NCBI GenBank assembly: GCA_023014335.1
Contig: JAECYW010000014.1
Coordinates: 1,798,001 to 1,862,000 of the forward strand
Direction of reading: 5' to 3'
Length of the DNA: 64,000 nt
Source of the DNA: Galerina marginata
Taxonomy: Eukaryota > Basidiomycota > Agaricomycetes > Agaricales > Galerinaceae
Shown here in pieces: positions 11,340-22,500 of the stretch (position 1 is the stretch's first letter; every line of letters starts with the position of its first letter). The notes beneath the pieces are model-generated. The model was not told the DNA's origin. It did not search any database and was given only the letters and a program-made list of their open reading frames with translations. Position numbers and translations under genes: made by a program.

Positions 11340-12470
11340 GGGAGCACATGCCGGCGTCGACGTCGATTGGGGAAGCGGAGACGGTGGTCCAGCGTGGTCC
11401 AGGTGTCCGCGCCGGTGCGTATTGACGCCGTTTGCAGAGGAGGGTACTGTGAGGCAGGTGTTAGCTACACAACTACTGAGGTAAGTTCAGGACTTACTGG
11501 GTGTGGTCATAGGCTCGCTGGGAAGCCAGGAGCACAGTGTGGGGCAACAGAAAAGAGCCGCGGGAGGTCGAGAAGCGGGACGGTAGACTACTGCTGTTGC
11601 ATGGACAGCAGTCTCGACTTTTCCAGTCGTCGTTGCCGTCGTTTGTTCATGAGGTAGCGTGGCAGGGGCTTTGGAACGTGGGATGCGGGAGGTGAATGTC
11701 AGCATGGCGCGAAGTGAGCGCGGAGGGAATACGTACCCGCGTGCAAGTAGGGTGTGCCTGCAGCCCCCTTTCGACGGGCGTGAAACCTCGCCCTCGGTCG
11801 TTCGTATTTACCTCTTCCTCGACCCATCGTGTTGGACTCTCTCGTCCTTGGTCCTTTGTATCCGTCCTCTCGTCCTCGGTCCTTCGTATTCGTCCCTTCG
11901 TCCTCGAAGTTTTAAACCTGCCTTCAATGGCGGATGACGTGGAGGTGGTAGGGGTGGGGTGTCACTGGTGTCGATGACGCTCGGGAAGGGGGAGACGGTG
12001 GGTCTGCGTCGTCTGTATCATTCGCGTTGGTGCGTGTCGACGTCGTTCGTGGAGGAGGCGGGGTGGTGAACGTGACCAGTGCCCGGCGCCGTTGGAAGAG
12101 GCGGCCATGGTGGTGGTGGCGATGATCAGCGCAGGTTGAGGAGACGAAGAAGGAGGGCGTACGTCCTCCACGTTGACGCCCATTGATGAGTGTGGTGGTG
12201 AGGTGGTGGTGAGGTGGCGGCGTCCACGTTGTCGACGGTTGGGAAAGCGGAGATGGTGGGTCTGTATCCTACGCGTCGTGCGCGTCGACGCCATTTGTTG
12301 GGGGCAGTGGGCACGCTCGGCGTTGTTCGCAGAGGTGATGGAGGTGACCGGGTGTCCTCCATGTCGACGCCTTTCGAGGATGTTGGAGGTGGTGAGGAGG
12401 CCTAATCCACGTTGACGACGGTTGAGGAGGCGGACGGCATGCGTCATCGGCCTCGGTCATGACTGAAGAG
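11340..12470. repeat. Imperfect GC-rich repeats with GTCGACGYCG words
   Basis: A motif of about 60 bp built on GAGACGGTGGGTCTG..GCGTCGACGYCGTT..GAGGAGG recurs at about 11375, 11990 and 12245, each diverged. Between 11800 and 11905, CGTCCTYGGTCCTT..ATYCGTCC repeats at a shorter period. Confidence 0.5.
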
Positions 12471-13108
12471 GTGGTCAAGCCCGGCCCACATCATTTGGAG
12501 GAGGGGCACACGGGCAGGGGCAGGGATGGTTGTGGTGGAAGTTGAAGTTCGAAACAACGTTGAAGTTCAACTTACCGCGTGAAGTTCAACATGTCATGTG
12601 ATCAAACATGTCAGCTGCTCAGATCACGATCTCACGAAAGCGCGTCGCGTCGCGTCCGCGTTGGGCTTGTTGATTTCCTGCAGCCTGCCTCTGGGAAATC
12701 AATTTCAAAAATCTGTCTTTTGAAAAGTCTCACCCCGTTGGCCCTGCCTCATCCCCCCGTGCAACTGCTGGACTTGTCGCGGGTGCCTATATCGCGTCAA
12801 CAACGCCGTGACTTGTCACGCGTTGACTCTTGCTTCCACCCATCACCACGCCTCTCACCACCGCCTCCACCTTCCACCCCATCCTCCATCGCCTTCGATG
12901 CCGCCCACCACGGACGCCAGGTCACCACGGTAGCAGGGCCTCAGCGGCTCCCGCGGCTCCCGCTCGACGCAAATCGCCGACAACGACCAAGAAAACGGGT
13001 TCATCAACATGAACCGACGCCGGTGTGCGTGCCACGGCAGACGTAGGGGGCGAGGAAACGGTAGCAAGGGTGAGGAAGTGGGCACGCGAGGTATGGACAA
13101 TGGGAGTA

Positions 13109-13161
13109 GGTAAGCACCCACCCCGCCATCCCCACCATCGCTCTGCTAACCAATTAGCAGG
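13109..13161 (+). other. Intron-like signal inside the GC-rich block
   Basis: GTAAGC donor, GCTAACC branch-like site and TTAGCAG acceptor in 53 bp, the normal fungal intron size. A similar pair is at about 13908-13960 (GTAGGT..TTTGCAG). The flanking exons do not form a recognisable protein; this may be a decayed gene or a spliced non-coding transcript. Confidence 0.35.
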
Positions 13162-13259
13162 TCTCGCAGCCGTCCATTGCTGCCACGTTGACGACGACGG
13201 GCAGCGAGCAGCCCAAACTCCCCTGCTATACGACCTGGCGCCTCACGCCGTGTTACGGC

Positions 13260-13760
13260 GAGCACGCGCGGGCATTCGTCACCACCCTCTCCCATGTCAC
13301 CGCTGCTGCGAACCCGCTGCCCTTTCCCCCTCCACCGCCGTTTTGCGGACGACGGCCGCTCTCGCATTCGCGGACTCGATGCCTGTGCGTCGAGTCCCAC
13401 GACCTCGCCTTTCCCCCCGATTCTTTCGTATCGCGAGGCTCATTCGCAATCGCCACGCCTACGCACTCGGATTTGGGGACTCGACGACGTGTCAAGCCCC
13501 CTCTCGACCTTGTCCCTCCCCTGTTTGCACTCACGACGCACAATCGCGACCGCAGCGACCCAGGCCCCCATACTCGTATTCGGGGATTCGGGGGCTTGTG
13601 CGTCTGGCCTCCCGCGGCCATTGCTCTCCCCCATCGTTTGGCACCCGCGTCGCCGGTATGCAACGCCCACCTACTTGCATTCGCGACCCGCAACCTGTGC
13701 GTCGAGCCTCCCGCGCCGCCGGATTTAATGCCCACTCACCCGCCTTCAAACTGTATCTCG
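13260..13760. repeat. Degenerate CG-rich repeats
   Basis: TTCGCGACTCG-like and TGCGTCGAGCCTCCCGCG-like words recur about every 90-150 bp in this stretch with heavy divergence. Open frames here reflect composition. Confidence 0.4.
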
Positions 13761-14473
13761 TCCCCCCAGTCTTCCTCCCTCTTCCGGGTCCCAAGGCTGC
13801 GACCTGAAGCAAACCGACGGCTATCCACCACAACACCTCGCACCACCGACTCCTAGCCGCACCCCGACAACCATCTGAATCATCATCCTGGCTGGGTTAC
13901 GCTCAGGTAGGTCTATCCGCGGCGATTCGTTTGGTCTTCATTGACCGATTTCCTTTGCAGTATGCGTGATCGTACTTCGGTGCATCACAGCCTAAACACG
14001 ACGAATGCGGCGTCAGCACGAAGAAAATAGGAACGATTGGCTTACTTACGGCTGCAGCGTGGGTGGGGGTTGAGAACCAGGTACGTCAAGTCCCTTGTGG
14101 CTCAAGCTCGCGGTTGGCAATGGTGATGGGAATCACGGTACGGGGCTGCGGGAAGGCTCAACAATTCAAAGGCTGCGGGTTCTGAGGAAACCGGCACGGC
14201 TTGAAGCAGGGTGCGAACTGCACCATGGGAGACCCGCTCGCTGGCGTGTAGTAGGCTAGATTTGTAGTAGGACTGTTTAAGTTAGAAGTCTATGTTAATA
14301 TATATTTTTAGGCTTTACAGCCACATGTCTTTGGGTCTTCTGTAGTTGATTGTTTTACCTTCAACTATGGTTTAATTAGTTAGAAGTACAACTTTAAAGA
14401 TATCATTATTTATATATTCAAAAGCCACAGTTTGCCTAAGTGAACTTTCATGCGGTCGTGCTAGAGTACAGTC

Positions 14474-14515
14474 CTAACCCTAAGAGGACCGACGCGTCGG
14501 TCCTCTTAGGGTTAG
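14474..14515. repeat. 42-bp perfect palindrome, copy 3
   Basis: Identical to the palindromes at 4960 and 5059. With copy 4 it forms a tandem pair of 104-bp units: TACAGTC, the palindrome, then CACAGCCACATGCCTGACC and the following sequence. Confidence 0.95.
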
Positions 14516-14577
14516 CACAGCCACATGCCTGACCTAAGATGCATGTTGAAGTTGATTTCTTTTCGCCTCCTACAGTC

Positions 14578-14619
14578 CTAACCCTAAGAGGACCGACGCG
14601 TCGGTCCTCTTAGGGTTAG
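14578..14619. repeat. 42-bp perfect palindrome, copy 4
   Basis: Second unit of the 104-bp tandem duplication. The downstream flank repeats with one or two substitutions (GACCTAAGAY, TTCTTTTNGCC). It lies about 115 bp upstream of the JmjC-like gene start. Confidence 0.95.
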
Positions 14620-14735
14620 CACAGCCACATGCCTGACCTAAGACGCATGTTGAAGTTGATTTCTTTTAGCCTCCTACTGTCAATCTCAACCTCAACCTCA
14701 ACTTCCCTTTACAACTCTTGCTTCTTTTCTTGAAT

Positions 14736-17700
14736 ATGTCTACTAATGCTTCTTCTTCTTCTCAGCCCCTCTCTCAGGGTATTATTTCAAACCATTTACT
14801 GAACTAAAAGCCTTGTTGATTCAGTTGTTTCTTAGCTCCAGCTCCAGCCACAGCGGCTTATTCTCCCAGAGCAAACTCTTTGCTGCTTGCAGCATTCCCA
14901 TGGGATACTGATAGCTTAACTGAGCCAGTTCTTGCAGATGTTTTCCAGGGTTCCAGTACTTTAGACAAGTTGCTGAAGGTACAGTTCAATTTAAGGGTTT
15001 TAAAACGCTATTCTTATCTGGGGTTTCAATCTGAAGCACTTCGGTAACTCAATGGATATGTTTGAAAAGCGCTTTGGAGCACACCGCATCACAGGGGATA
15101 GTGGACTTCGCCAGCTCCTGCGTATTGAGGGTCCAGACATGGAAACTGGCGAGCCTGCCCCCAGCAATACTGTGGTAGCCTACAAAAAAGGCAAGAAACC
15201 TGTCAAAGTCAACAACGACCTTGCCATTTTGGTCTGTTCATATCGCGTTTTGGATGTTGCTGCCTGGTTACTTGGCAGGCAATCCACGATACTGGTTCCA
15301 CAGCATCCCAAACTCCCTCTTCCTAAATTGAGCTTACGCGTATGTTTCTTTTTATATTATTTACGTCTTTTATTCTGAATATTTGCAGAGGTTATCACTG
15401 GTGAATGATTGTCGGTCTATACTGCTAGACGCACGGGCAAATTTCAGGAGCCAAGATACCCTGCAAACTCCTTACGCCACTAACAATATACACCTGAGCA
15501 CGCTCAAGTTTTTATGCAACGTCGAGGCCAATAGCGGCTCCTTGCAAACTCTATGGAATTTACAACTCGCTGCCATGCATCTTAGGCATTTGTTGACGAT
15601 GGAATACACTCCGGACAGCTATAGTATACCGGATGTTCCAAATGATCTAAATGACTTGTTTTTCCCTTCCGAGGAGTAAGCAGATTTATATTATATATAT
15701 CCTTTATCTTTAATCATCAACTTTACCTTTATAGAGTCAGTAGTTCCTTAACACCGGCAGAAAAGGCCATATTCACCAAGCTTACCGAGGACTATAAACA
15801 TGCTGGCTTCCGGCTTTCTCTTCAGATAGCTTTACTGGTTTCTCCGATTATGTTGCTTAGCGACCTTAAGCTATGTTCCTTTTCCTGGGATAAAGCGGAG
15901 ATGATTGGTGTAAGTCTTTATTTTCAATTTAACTTTTGAAGCAATATTCTTACTAGAAATTTCAAGTTTTCCAAGGCTTTGGGCAATCAAAAGCCTGAAA
16001 TCATCAAGCGCATCGAAAGGATGATCTGGTTGACTTTATTCGGTATAGCTGAAGGATCTACTCAGCCGTATCTAGCCATGCAATATCTGGCTACTGAGCT
16101 ACCTTGGAGTGATATCGAAAACATGACTGACTCTGAGATTGAATGGTTCAAGCCAGGTATTATTGATGTACTTGATTGATCTTCTGTGATATACTAACAC
16201 TTCTTCACCTTTAGATCAGAATCTGAAGACTGCTTTGCCTTCTACTAGTGAGGTTACGATTGTAGGGCCAATTTCGGAAAGTTGGCCTATGGCTTCAGTT
16301 CTGCGCTCTCTACTTCCAGGCTTGATTGCTAGTGCATCTCAGCAAGGGCCTAGTGGAAACCCTGATGGTGAAGAAGATGGTGAAGGTGATTCTGCAGGTG
16401 CAGGCGCAGGTTCAGGTTCAGGCTCAGGCTCAGGCGCAGCCTCAGGTTCAGGCTCAGGTTCAGGCTCAGGCGCAGCCTCAGGTTCAGGCTCAGGCGCAGC
16501 CTCAGGTTCAGGCTCAGGCGCAGCCTCAGGTTCAGGCGCACCAGCTCCTGAACCAGAAGGTAAATTAATATCTATCTAAATGTCCTTTCTCTAGATTTAA
16601 CCTGATAGTTTATATAGATACTACTGGAGATGCGCCTGCTGCGCCTGCTGACCAGTCAGCTCCTGGAACTCAAGGTAAGTAAACCAATATTCATTTATAT
16701 GTCGCTAGCTTTAACTTTAGTTTCTATAGATCCTCTGGAAGAGCAGGAAACTGATGCTAATGAGCCTGTAGCTCCTGGTGATCCACCCGCATTGAATACC
16801 GAAGGTGAATTTAAATTTTATTTTAAGTGTATTGATTCTAATTCTAATCTTATTTAGACCTGGGGAGGAAATTGCGTGAGCGCGGTGAAAAACGCCCTCT
16901 CCCAGTTCCAGAGCCCATCGTCAAGAAGAACCCCAAGCGCAATACTCAGTCAAAGGGAAAAGGAAAAGCCAACCCAAAACTCCTCACGTACTCGCCGCTT
17001 CCTCTCTTCAACGTGGAAGAAGACCAGAAAACCTACGTTCCTCAGCAGGACATTGAAATGTCCTTTCCAGACGCTAAATTGGATGTGGTTACAAATCCAC
17101 CCGAGGTAAGAATATATTTACATTTAAGCTACTTTTACTAAATCCTCTGAGATAGAGAGTCAAGATGTATGATGAAGTGAAGGCTGCCGATGTCAATGAC
17201 GCAGTTCTTTATGATGCTTTTGGCCGGCCCACTGTTGTCCATCCAACCTTTCACGTAAGTCTCATTTCTGGTAATATAACCGAAGATATCTGACTATGGA
17301 ATTATCACTTCAGAAAAAATCTGACGCTCAGAACTTTTATGGGCTTCTCAAAGCCGTGGAGTCTTGTTACGTCAATGGAAAGCCGCGTCATACACAGAAA
17401 GGAGTTTATAGTAATTTCCTTATCATGGATGAAAAGGCGTACAAGGAATTAGAGCCCGAAGCTGTCCAGGATCTAGTTCGCCACAAACAGCTTGTTCTGA
17501 CTGATTGCGAAATGTCCAGCATCGAATTTACCCAGCGCTCTCTCAGCAATATCTGCTCTCTCACCTCCGCTCTTTGTATCCACGGTAAGCTTAACAATCT
17601 CTCTGGTTGAACAAGTACTAACTATTTATTAGATCACTCAGTCATTAGCAAGAACCCTAACGATTGTCATCACACCGGAAACCTTCAGCAGATCCTGGAT

Positions 17701-19405
17701 TGCATCGACCAGGGTGATAAAGGCAAAATCTTGAACGTCTTGGACATTCCTAACTCCACTTGTCCTCTTCCGACCACTGGGTACTCTTCTGAGCTTATAG
17801 CTTGGAATGCTACTGGTGCTGACCTCTTCTGCCACCGTCAAACCGAGCACTATCCCTACTCGGATATGTCATGGTATCTCATCGGGCTTAGCGGCGCCTT
17901 ACATCTCGGCCACATTGATAGTGATGGCCAGGGTACTGTCATTGAGGTTAGGAACCAAGACGGCGCTAAGTTTTGGATGAAGGCCACCCGGAAAGAACTT
18001 TTGAAGAAAAACCCTGACCCAGAAGTGGATCGAGCTGCCGCTATGTTGGAACTGGCAAACATTAACATATTTCTTCAGTTTTCTTTGGAGGTTCCCAATT
18101 TGGATCATTGGATTTTGGAAGGTATACTCCTAACCCACAAAACTCGGCTGTAAGTTTTTCTCTATTTAGCTATAACTTGTTTATTGACCCCAGATTTCTA
18201 GGGTAATGGGTCCTGACTGCCCTCACTGGGTTTATACCCCATTTCACACTATCTGCTCGGGTGGTCACTATATAGCTTCCTCAACTATCCACGATACAAT
18301 GATTGGTCTCATTCACGCTTTCATGCTCGATAACTTCATTTCCAACACCAACCATACTCCCACTCGCATCCTGCTTTGCCGCCTCGCCTCCTTATATTAT
18401 GAAGGTCTCGTAAAGCAGAGGTATAACAAATATGGTTGGTCTTTTTGCTTTTATTCTTTTCTCTGCCTAATATTATCTTAATTACAGAAATCGCACATGC
18501 CCATGTTTTCGATTTAGAAAACTTTTCATCCGTCGTCGACTTGATGTCATTTTGCAATCTCATCATTTTGATCAACGTCCTCGACTTCAAAACCTACATG
18601 TACAATCAGGATATCACGGTCAACAACGTCAAGGAACTCTCTGCAGAACGTCTCGCAGCCATCGAAGCTTTCGACTTCAACGCAGTTCATCCAAAGGATC
18701 GCTTGCGGTACCAACACGCCAGAGGACAGGCTTACGCTCTTATTGACTGGCTTTTTAAGTCAGTTGATATCGTCGATAAAAAGACCAAACGGACCGTCAA
18801 GAATCCTCGTACTTCTCTTTGGGTTCCTTACATCGCTCAGCAGGCTTCTGCTCTTCTCCTTTACAGGAAGAAAGCTGACAAGGCTAAATTTAAAGGCGCC
18901 CCAGGAAGTACAGCAGCAACCCTTAACCGTCAAATCCTGCTCTGCTTTGAGGGCACTTTTCTTGAAGACCCCGTCAATGAGGCTATGGAATCCGAACATG
19001 AAGTTTTCACCTTCTTGGAGCCACTTAGGTATGATGTGATACGCCTAACTGCTTTGAAAGCACCTTTACGTGAGTTCATATTATCTATTTTATATTTCAT
19101 TATATTGATATGTTGCATTTCTAGTCGGTCGTGAACCTTTTGACTGGGGTGAAACTGCAGCGGATAAAAAGTTTCACACAGGTAACGCCCAAGGGTGGGC
19201 ACTTTCATCTGAAGATATTGAAGAGGCCTACTTGACTGCTCGTGATCTGGAACCTGAGGAGGAGGAGCCTGTTGTGCCGGTTGTTCAAGAGCAAGAGGAA
19301 GAGGAAGAGGAAGAGCCGGAGGTAGCTGTAAGGCCTTCAAAACGCCGTAAAACACAGGTCATACCTTCTCCTTCTGCCTCACCTCCTGTATCTTCTGAAG
19401 TATGA
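14736..19405 (+). CDS. JmjC-like 2OG-Fe(II) dioxygenase-type protein, multi-exon
   Basis: The start is [14 protein letters not shown] and the end PPVSSEV before TGA at 19403-19405, joined through more than a dozen short introns. The order is a helical N-terminal region ([31 protein letters not shown]), a Gly/Ser/Ala repeat linker (about 16397-16545), a basic segment ([16 protein letters not shown]), then a JmjC-like cupin. The cupin has [21 protein letters not shown], with an HxD metal pair, and [22 protein letters not shown], with the distal histidine region. These are followed by the helical [18 protein letters not shown] segment typical of basidiomycete JmjC-like proteins. The C-terminus is Glu-rich with a PSKRRK nuclear-localisation-like patch. 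JmjC enzymes demethylate histone lysines or hydroxylate proteins; activity here is inferred. The gene sits directly upstream of Helitron-1, and most of it is duplicated with it at the right edge. Confidence 0.68.
16397..16545 (+). repeat. Coding repeat (Gly/Ser/Ala linker)
   Basis: Tandem GGTTCAGGCTCAGGCGCAGC-type units inside an exon of the JmjC-like gene encode GSGSGAAS repeats, a probable flexible linker. Confidence 0.85.
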
Positions 19406-19575
19406 TTACTTCTTTTGTATTATTACGCGTATAACTTGGTTTGTTTGCTCTATGTTTATACCCTCAGTCTAACATCAGTAACCAAACAAACAACAACTAA
19501 GGTTGAAAGTTCAACTTTTGAGGAGCGCTCTTTCTTCCTACTTACCATCATCTACTCTCTCTGTCTTCATCTCAA

Positions 19576-22500
19576 ATGAAGTTACTCCTTATCTTCCTAG
19601 TCTTCTTTATACTTATACCAGCAAAGCTCAATCAAATATCTCAGTCCTTGCAAAGCTTTGCTTTAGGTATACCTTTAATACACTTTGAAGTCTCAAATCT
19701 GACTCTTTTGACCTTCAAAGGTGACACTCATGACATTCAAAACTCATCTGGCATTCTTGGCATTGGCATTAGCATTCAGCATACTTTTGATACTTCTGAC
19801 ATTACTATTCAACATATACCCAATATCCATGGCACTAGACTTCAATATATATCTGATATATTTACCACTAAGTCCTTTCATAGGACTATATCTAGCATCG
19901 ATAGTCATGACTTAGTTAGCAAATTTAAACCATGCACTCAACATATGTTTGAGGCTTTTGTAGAATATATTTATTTGACTAGCTGTTCTTTAAACAAGCT
20001 GTTTTACTATGTATATATGGCTTCATTAGACACTGATATCTTTTATCAGGTGCATAGAGTGTATTTACAACTTATCAGAAACCTTCTATTGAAACATGAA
20101 TATTCAAATTTTATGAGGCTTAACACTAAATCTTCTCAGTTGGCCCTGCATCAGCTGGCTTTGTTTACTTACGACGTATCTCCAATATTAGTATCTTCTG
20201 CTATTCAGACTCTTGTTTTGACTAGAATTTCCATGCTTTATCTACATGAAGAGAAAATATCTATGCAGTGGTGGTATAATTATCAGCAGCCTTTATCTAA
20301 TTTTTGTATCACTAATTCTTGTTCTAAACACTTTATAAACCAATTAAAATGTTCAATAGCACATAATTGGGATGGAAGTAATTGTATTCTTCAACCTGAT
20401 AACTCGTCTTTCTTTGGAGCTGGTACTAAAAAAACTCTAACATATGCTTCTATTTCAAAATATATTCTTTTTCAAAATTCCTCAATCTGCATAGATAATA
20501 CAACATTAAAATATAGTGGTCATATGGTATTTAAGGAAGCTTTGGACAAATATAGGAATAAGAATGACATTCTTTTAGTGCGTGTACCTTTGGAGCTATT
20601 ATGTGATAAGATTACTCTAAGTCAAGCCCGTGCTATTGCAAAGTGTCATAATATCAGTAAAATAAGTAAACATTCTTTACCAGCTTTAATGAATGTACTA
20701 TCTTCTCATCAGTGTGTTGGTAACTGTGCTGGCTTTTGTACTATTTTTTCCCTTGCACCAGCTATATTAACACCTGCAACACCTGCTGAACGTAACCACA
20801 CTTGGTATAACAAGCTTGATAAAATCAAAAAAGCAAATCTTATCGACAATATAGTAGCCCAAAAGAACTTGAAGAAACAGAAAGATATATCACAGTCTGA
20901 AGAAAGAAATAAAGCTTTTCCTCCTCAGCCACCATCTAAAAGTTTACTTTATAAAATCATTTCAGGCTTTATACAAGATACAAGTCCTTCTCAATTTGTA
21001 GAAGCAGGCTGTGCAGTTTGTGGAAGATTAACACCATTTAGAAATCTAATACCCTTAAGTGAAATAAAAGATAGACTAAAGGTATTAATAAACCCAGGTA
21101 TTACTCGCAAAGAAAGAAATACTCCTGAAGATCCTATTTCTGATATTACTGGTCCAATTATTGATTCAAAATGTACTCATGCATGTAAAACCTGTTGTGC
21201 TAGTTTAAAGAAAAACAAAATACCCTCATTTGCTTTAGCTTCAGGTTTTTGGATTGGCGAAGTACCAGATGTGCTTAAAAATCTGACTTATGTAGAAAAG
21301 CTTTTAATTGCACGTGTAAGACACAACAGATGCATAGTCAAAGTGGCATCAGGCAGATATAAAATGAGAGCCAATGCTATTACCTTTCAAAATCCAGTCC
21401 CAAAAATATATGATGTTTTACCACCTCCAGTAAAAGAGCTTGATGAAGTTCTTGCATTTATATTTACTGGACCTTGCAGACCCACCAAAGATGATATTAA
21501 ACGCACTCCTTTACTTGTCCGTCGCAATCATGTAGCTAATGCTTTAAATTGGCTTAAATTAAATCATGCTGATTATTCTGATGTCGGAATCTCAAAAGAC
21601 AACTTAATGCAATATCCTGAAAGTGACTGTCCTGTTGTTATTGATTATAGAGAGTCTATTATAAATAAAGATCCAGAAGCCACTAGTGTACATGATAATG
21701 AAGAAGAAGATGGTGTAGAATCAGGTCCTTGCTCATTTACTGTTCAAGGTCTTACAGGACAAGAGTTTTCAGAGCTTTCTATTGATACTATAAAGGCTAA
21801 AGCTTTAGAACATCTTATGAGCAATGGAAAAATTTTATTTGCAGGCCATTCTGAAAAACCTTGCTCAATATTTAAAAATCCTCAGTTGTTTCCTTCTATG
21901 CTTCCATGGCTTTTTCCATATGGTCATGGTGGTATAGGTCAATCAATAATGAACAAAATCCATTCACCTTTGGTCCAGAAAAGACATCTTTTAATGTATC
22001 ATGATAAAAGGTTTCAAACTGATCCTAATTTTCCTTTGATTGCATTTAATCATGAACAGATTTCTCAAAGTACAAGTCGAGGAAGACTAGTAGTGCAAAG
22101 GTCTTATTTTTCTGAAATGGCTAATCGCCTATTAAACCTTAATCATTCAGTGTTATCTAATATTAGCAAGCGCCTTTCTCTTGGTGAGCGTGTAAAACCT
22201 GAAACTGAAGAGGAAAAACTATGCTATAAAGTCATACAAGACTTGGATACAATTGGAGGTCATGTTGAAGGTTCTTTAGCAGGTAAAAAGTCTATGCGCA
22301 ATGAAATATGGTCTTTGATTTCCTATATAGGTGCTCCTTCTTGGTTTATTACACTTTCTCCTGCAGATAGTAAACATCCAATCTGTCTTTATTTTGCTGA
22401 TAAGGATATTGAGTTCAAACCTGAGATTTGTCTACCAGATGAAGCTTACCGCCTTGTTGCTCAAAACCCTGTGGCAGCTGCAAGATTCTTTCATTTTATG

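Larger units (their letters stand above)
8560..14300. other. GC-rich gene-poor block
   Basis: Base composition changes abruptly from AT-rich on both sides to strongly GC-rich here. Many overlapping open frames occur on both strands, as expected from GC-rich DNA with few stops. None has family motifs except the Hsp70 fragment. Contents: purine-rich repeats (8840-8965), duplicated debris (9265-10275), imperfect GTCGACGYC-rich repeats (11340-12470), CG-rich repeats (13260-13760) and isolated splice-site-like signals. It reads as a graveyard of fragments or a segment of different origin. Confidence 0.6.

Noticed and set aside
8629..13856. Many open frames of 60-260 codons on both strands
   Set aside because: GC-rich sequence has few stops. 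They overlap each other, are Pro/Arg/Ser-rich and lack motifs; only the Hsp70 homology stands up.
14474..14619. Palindrome pair as the 5' end of Helitron-1
   Set aside because: The same palindrome lies at 4960-5100 with no element beside it, and it lacks the expected TTA end and the complement of AAAGAACTCGT.
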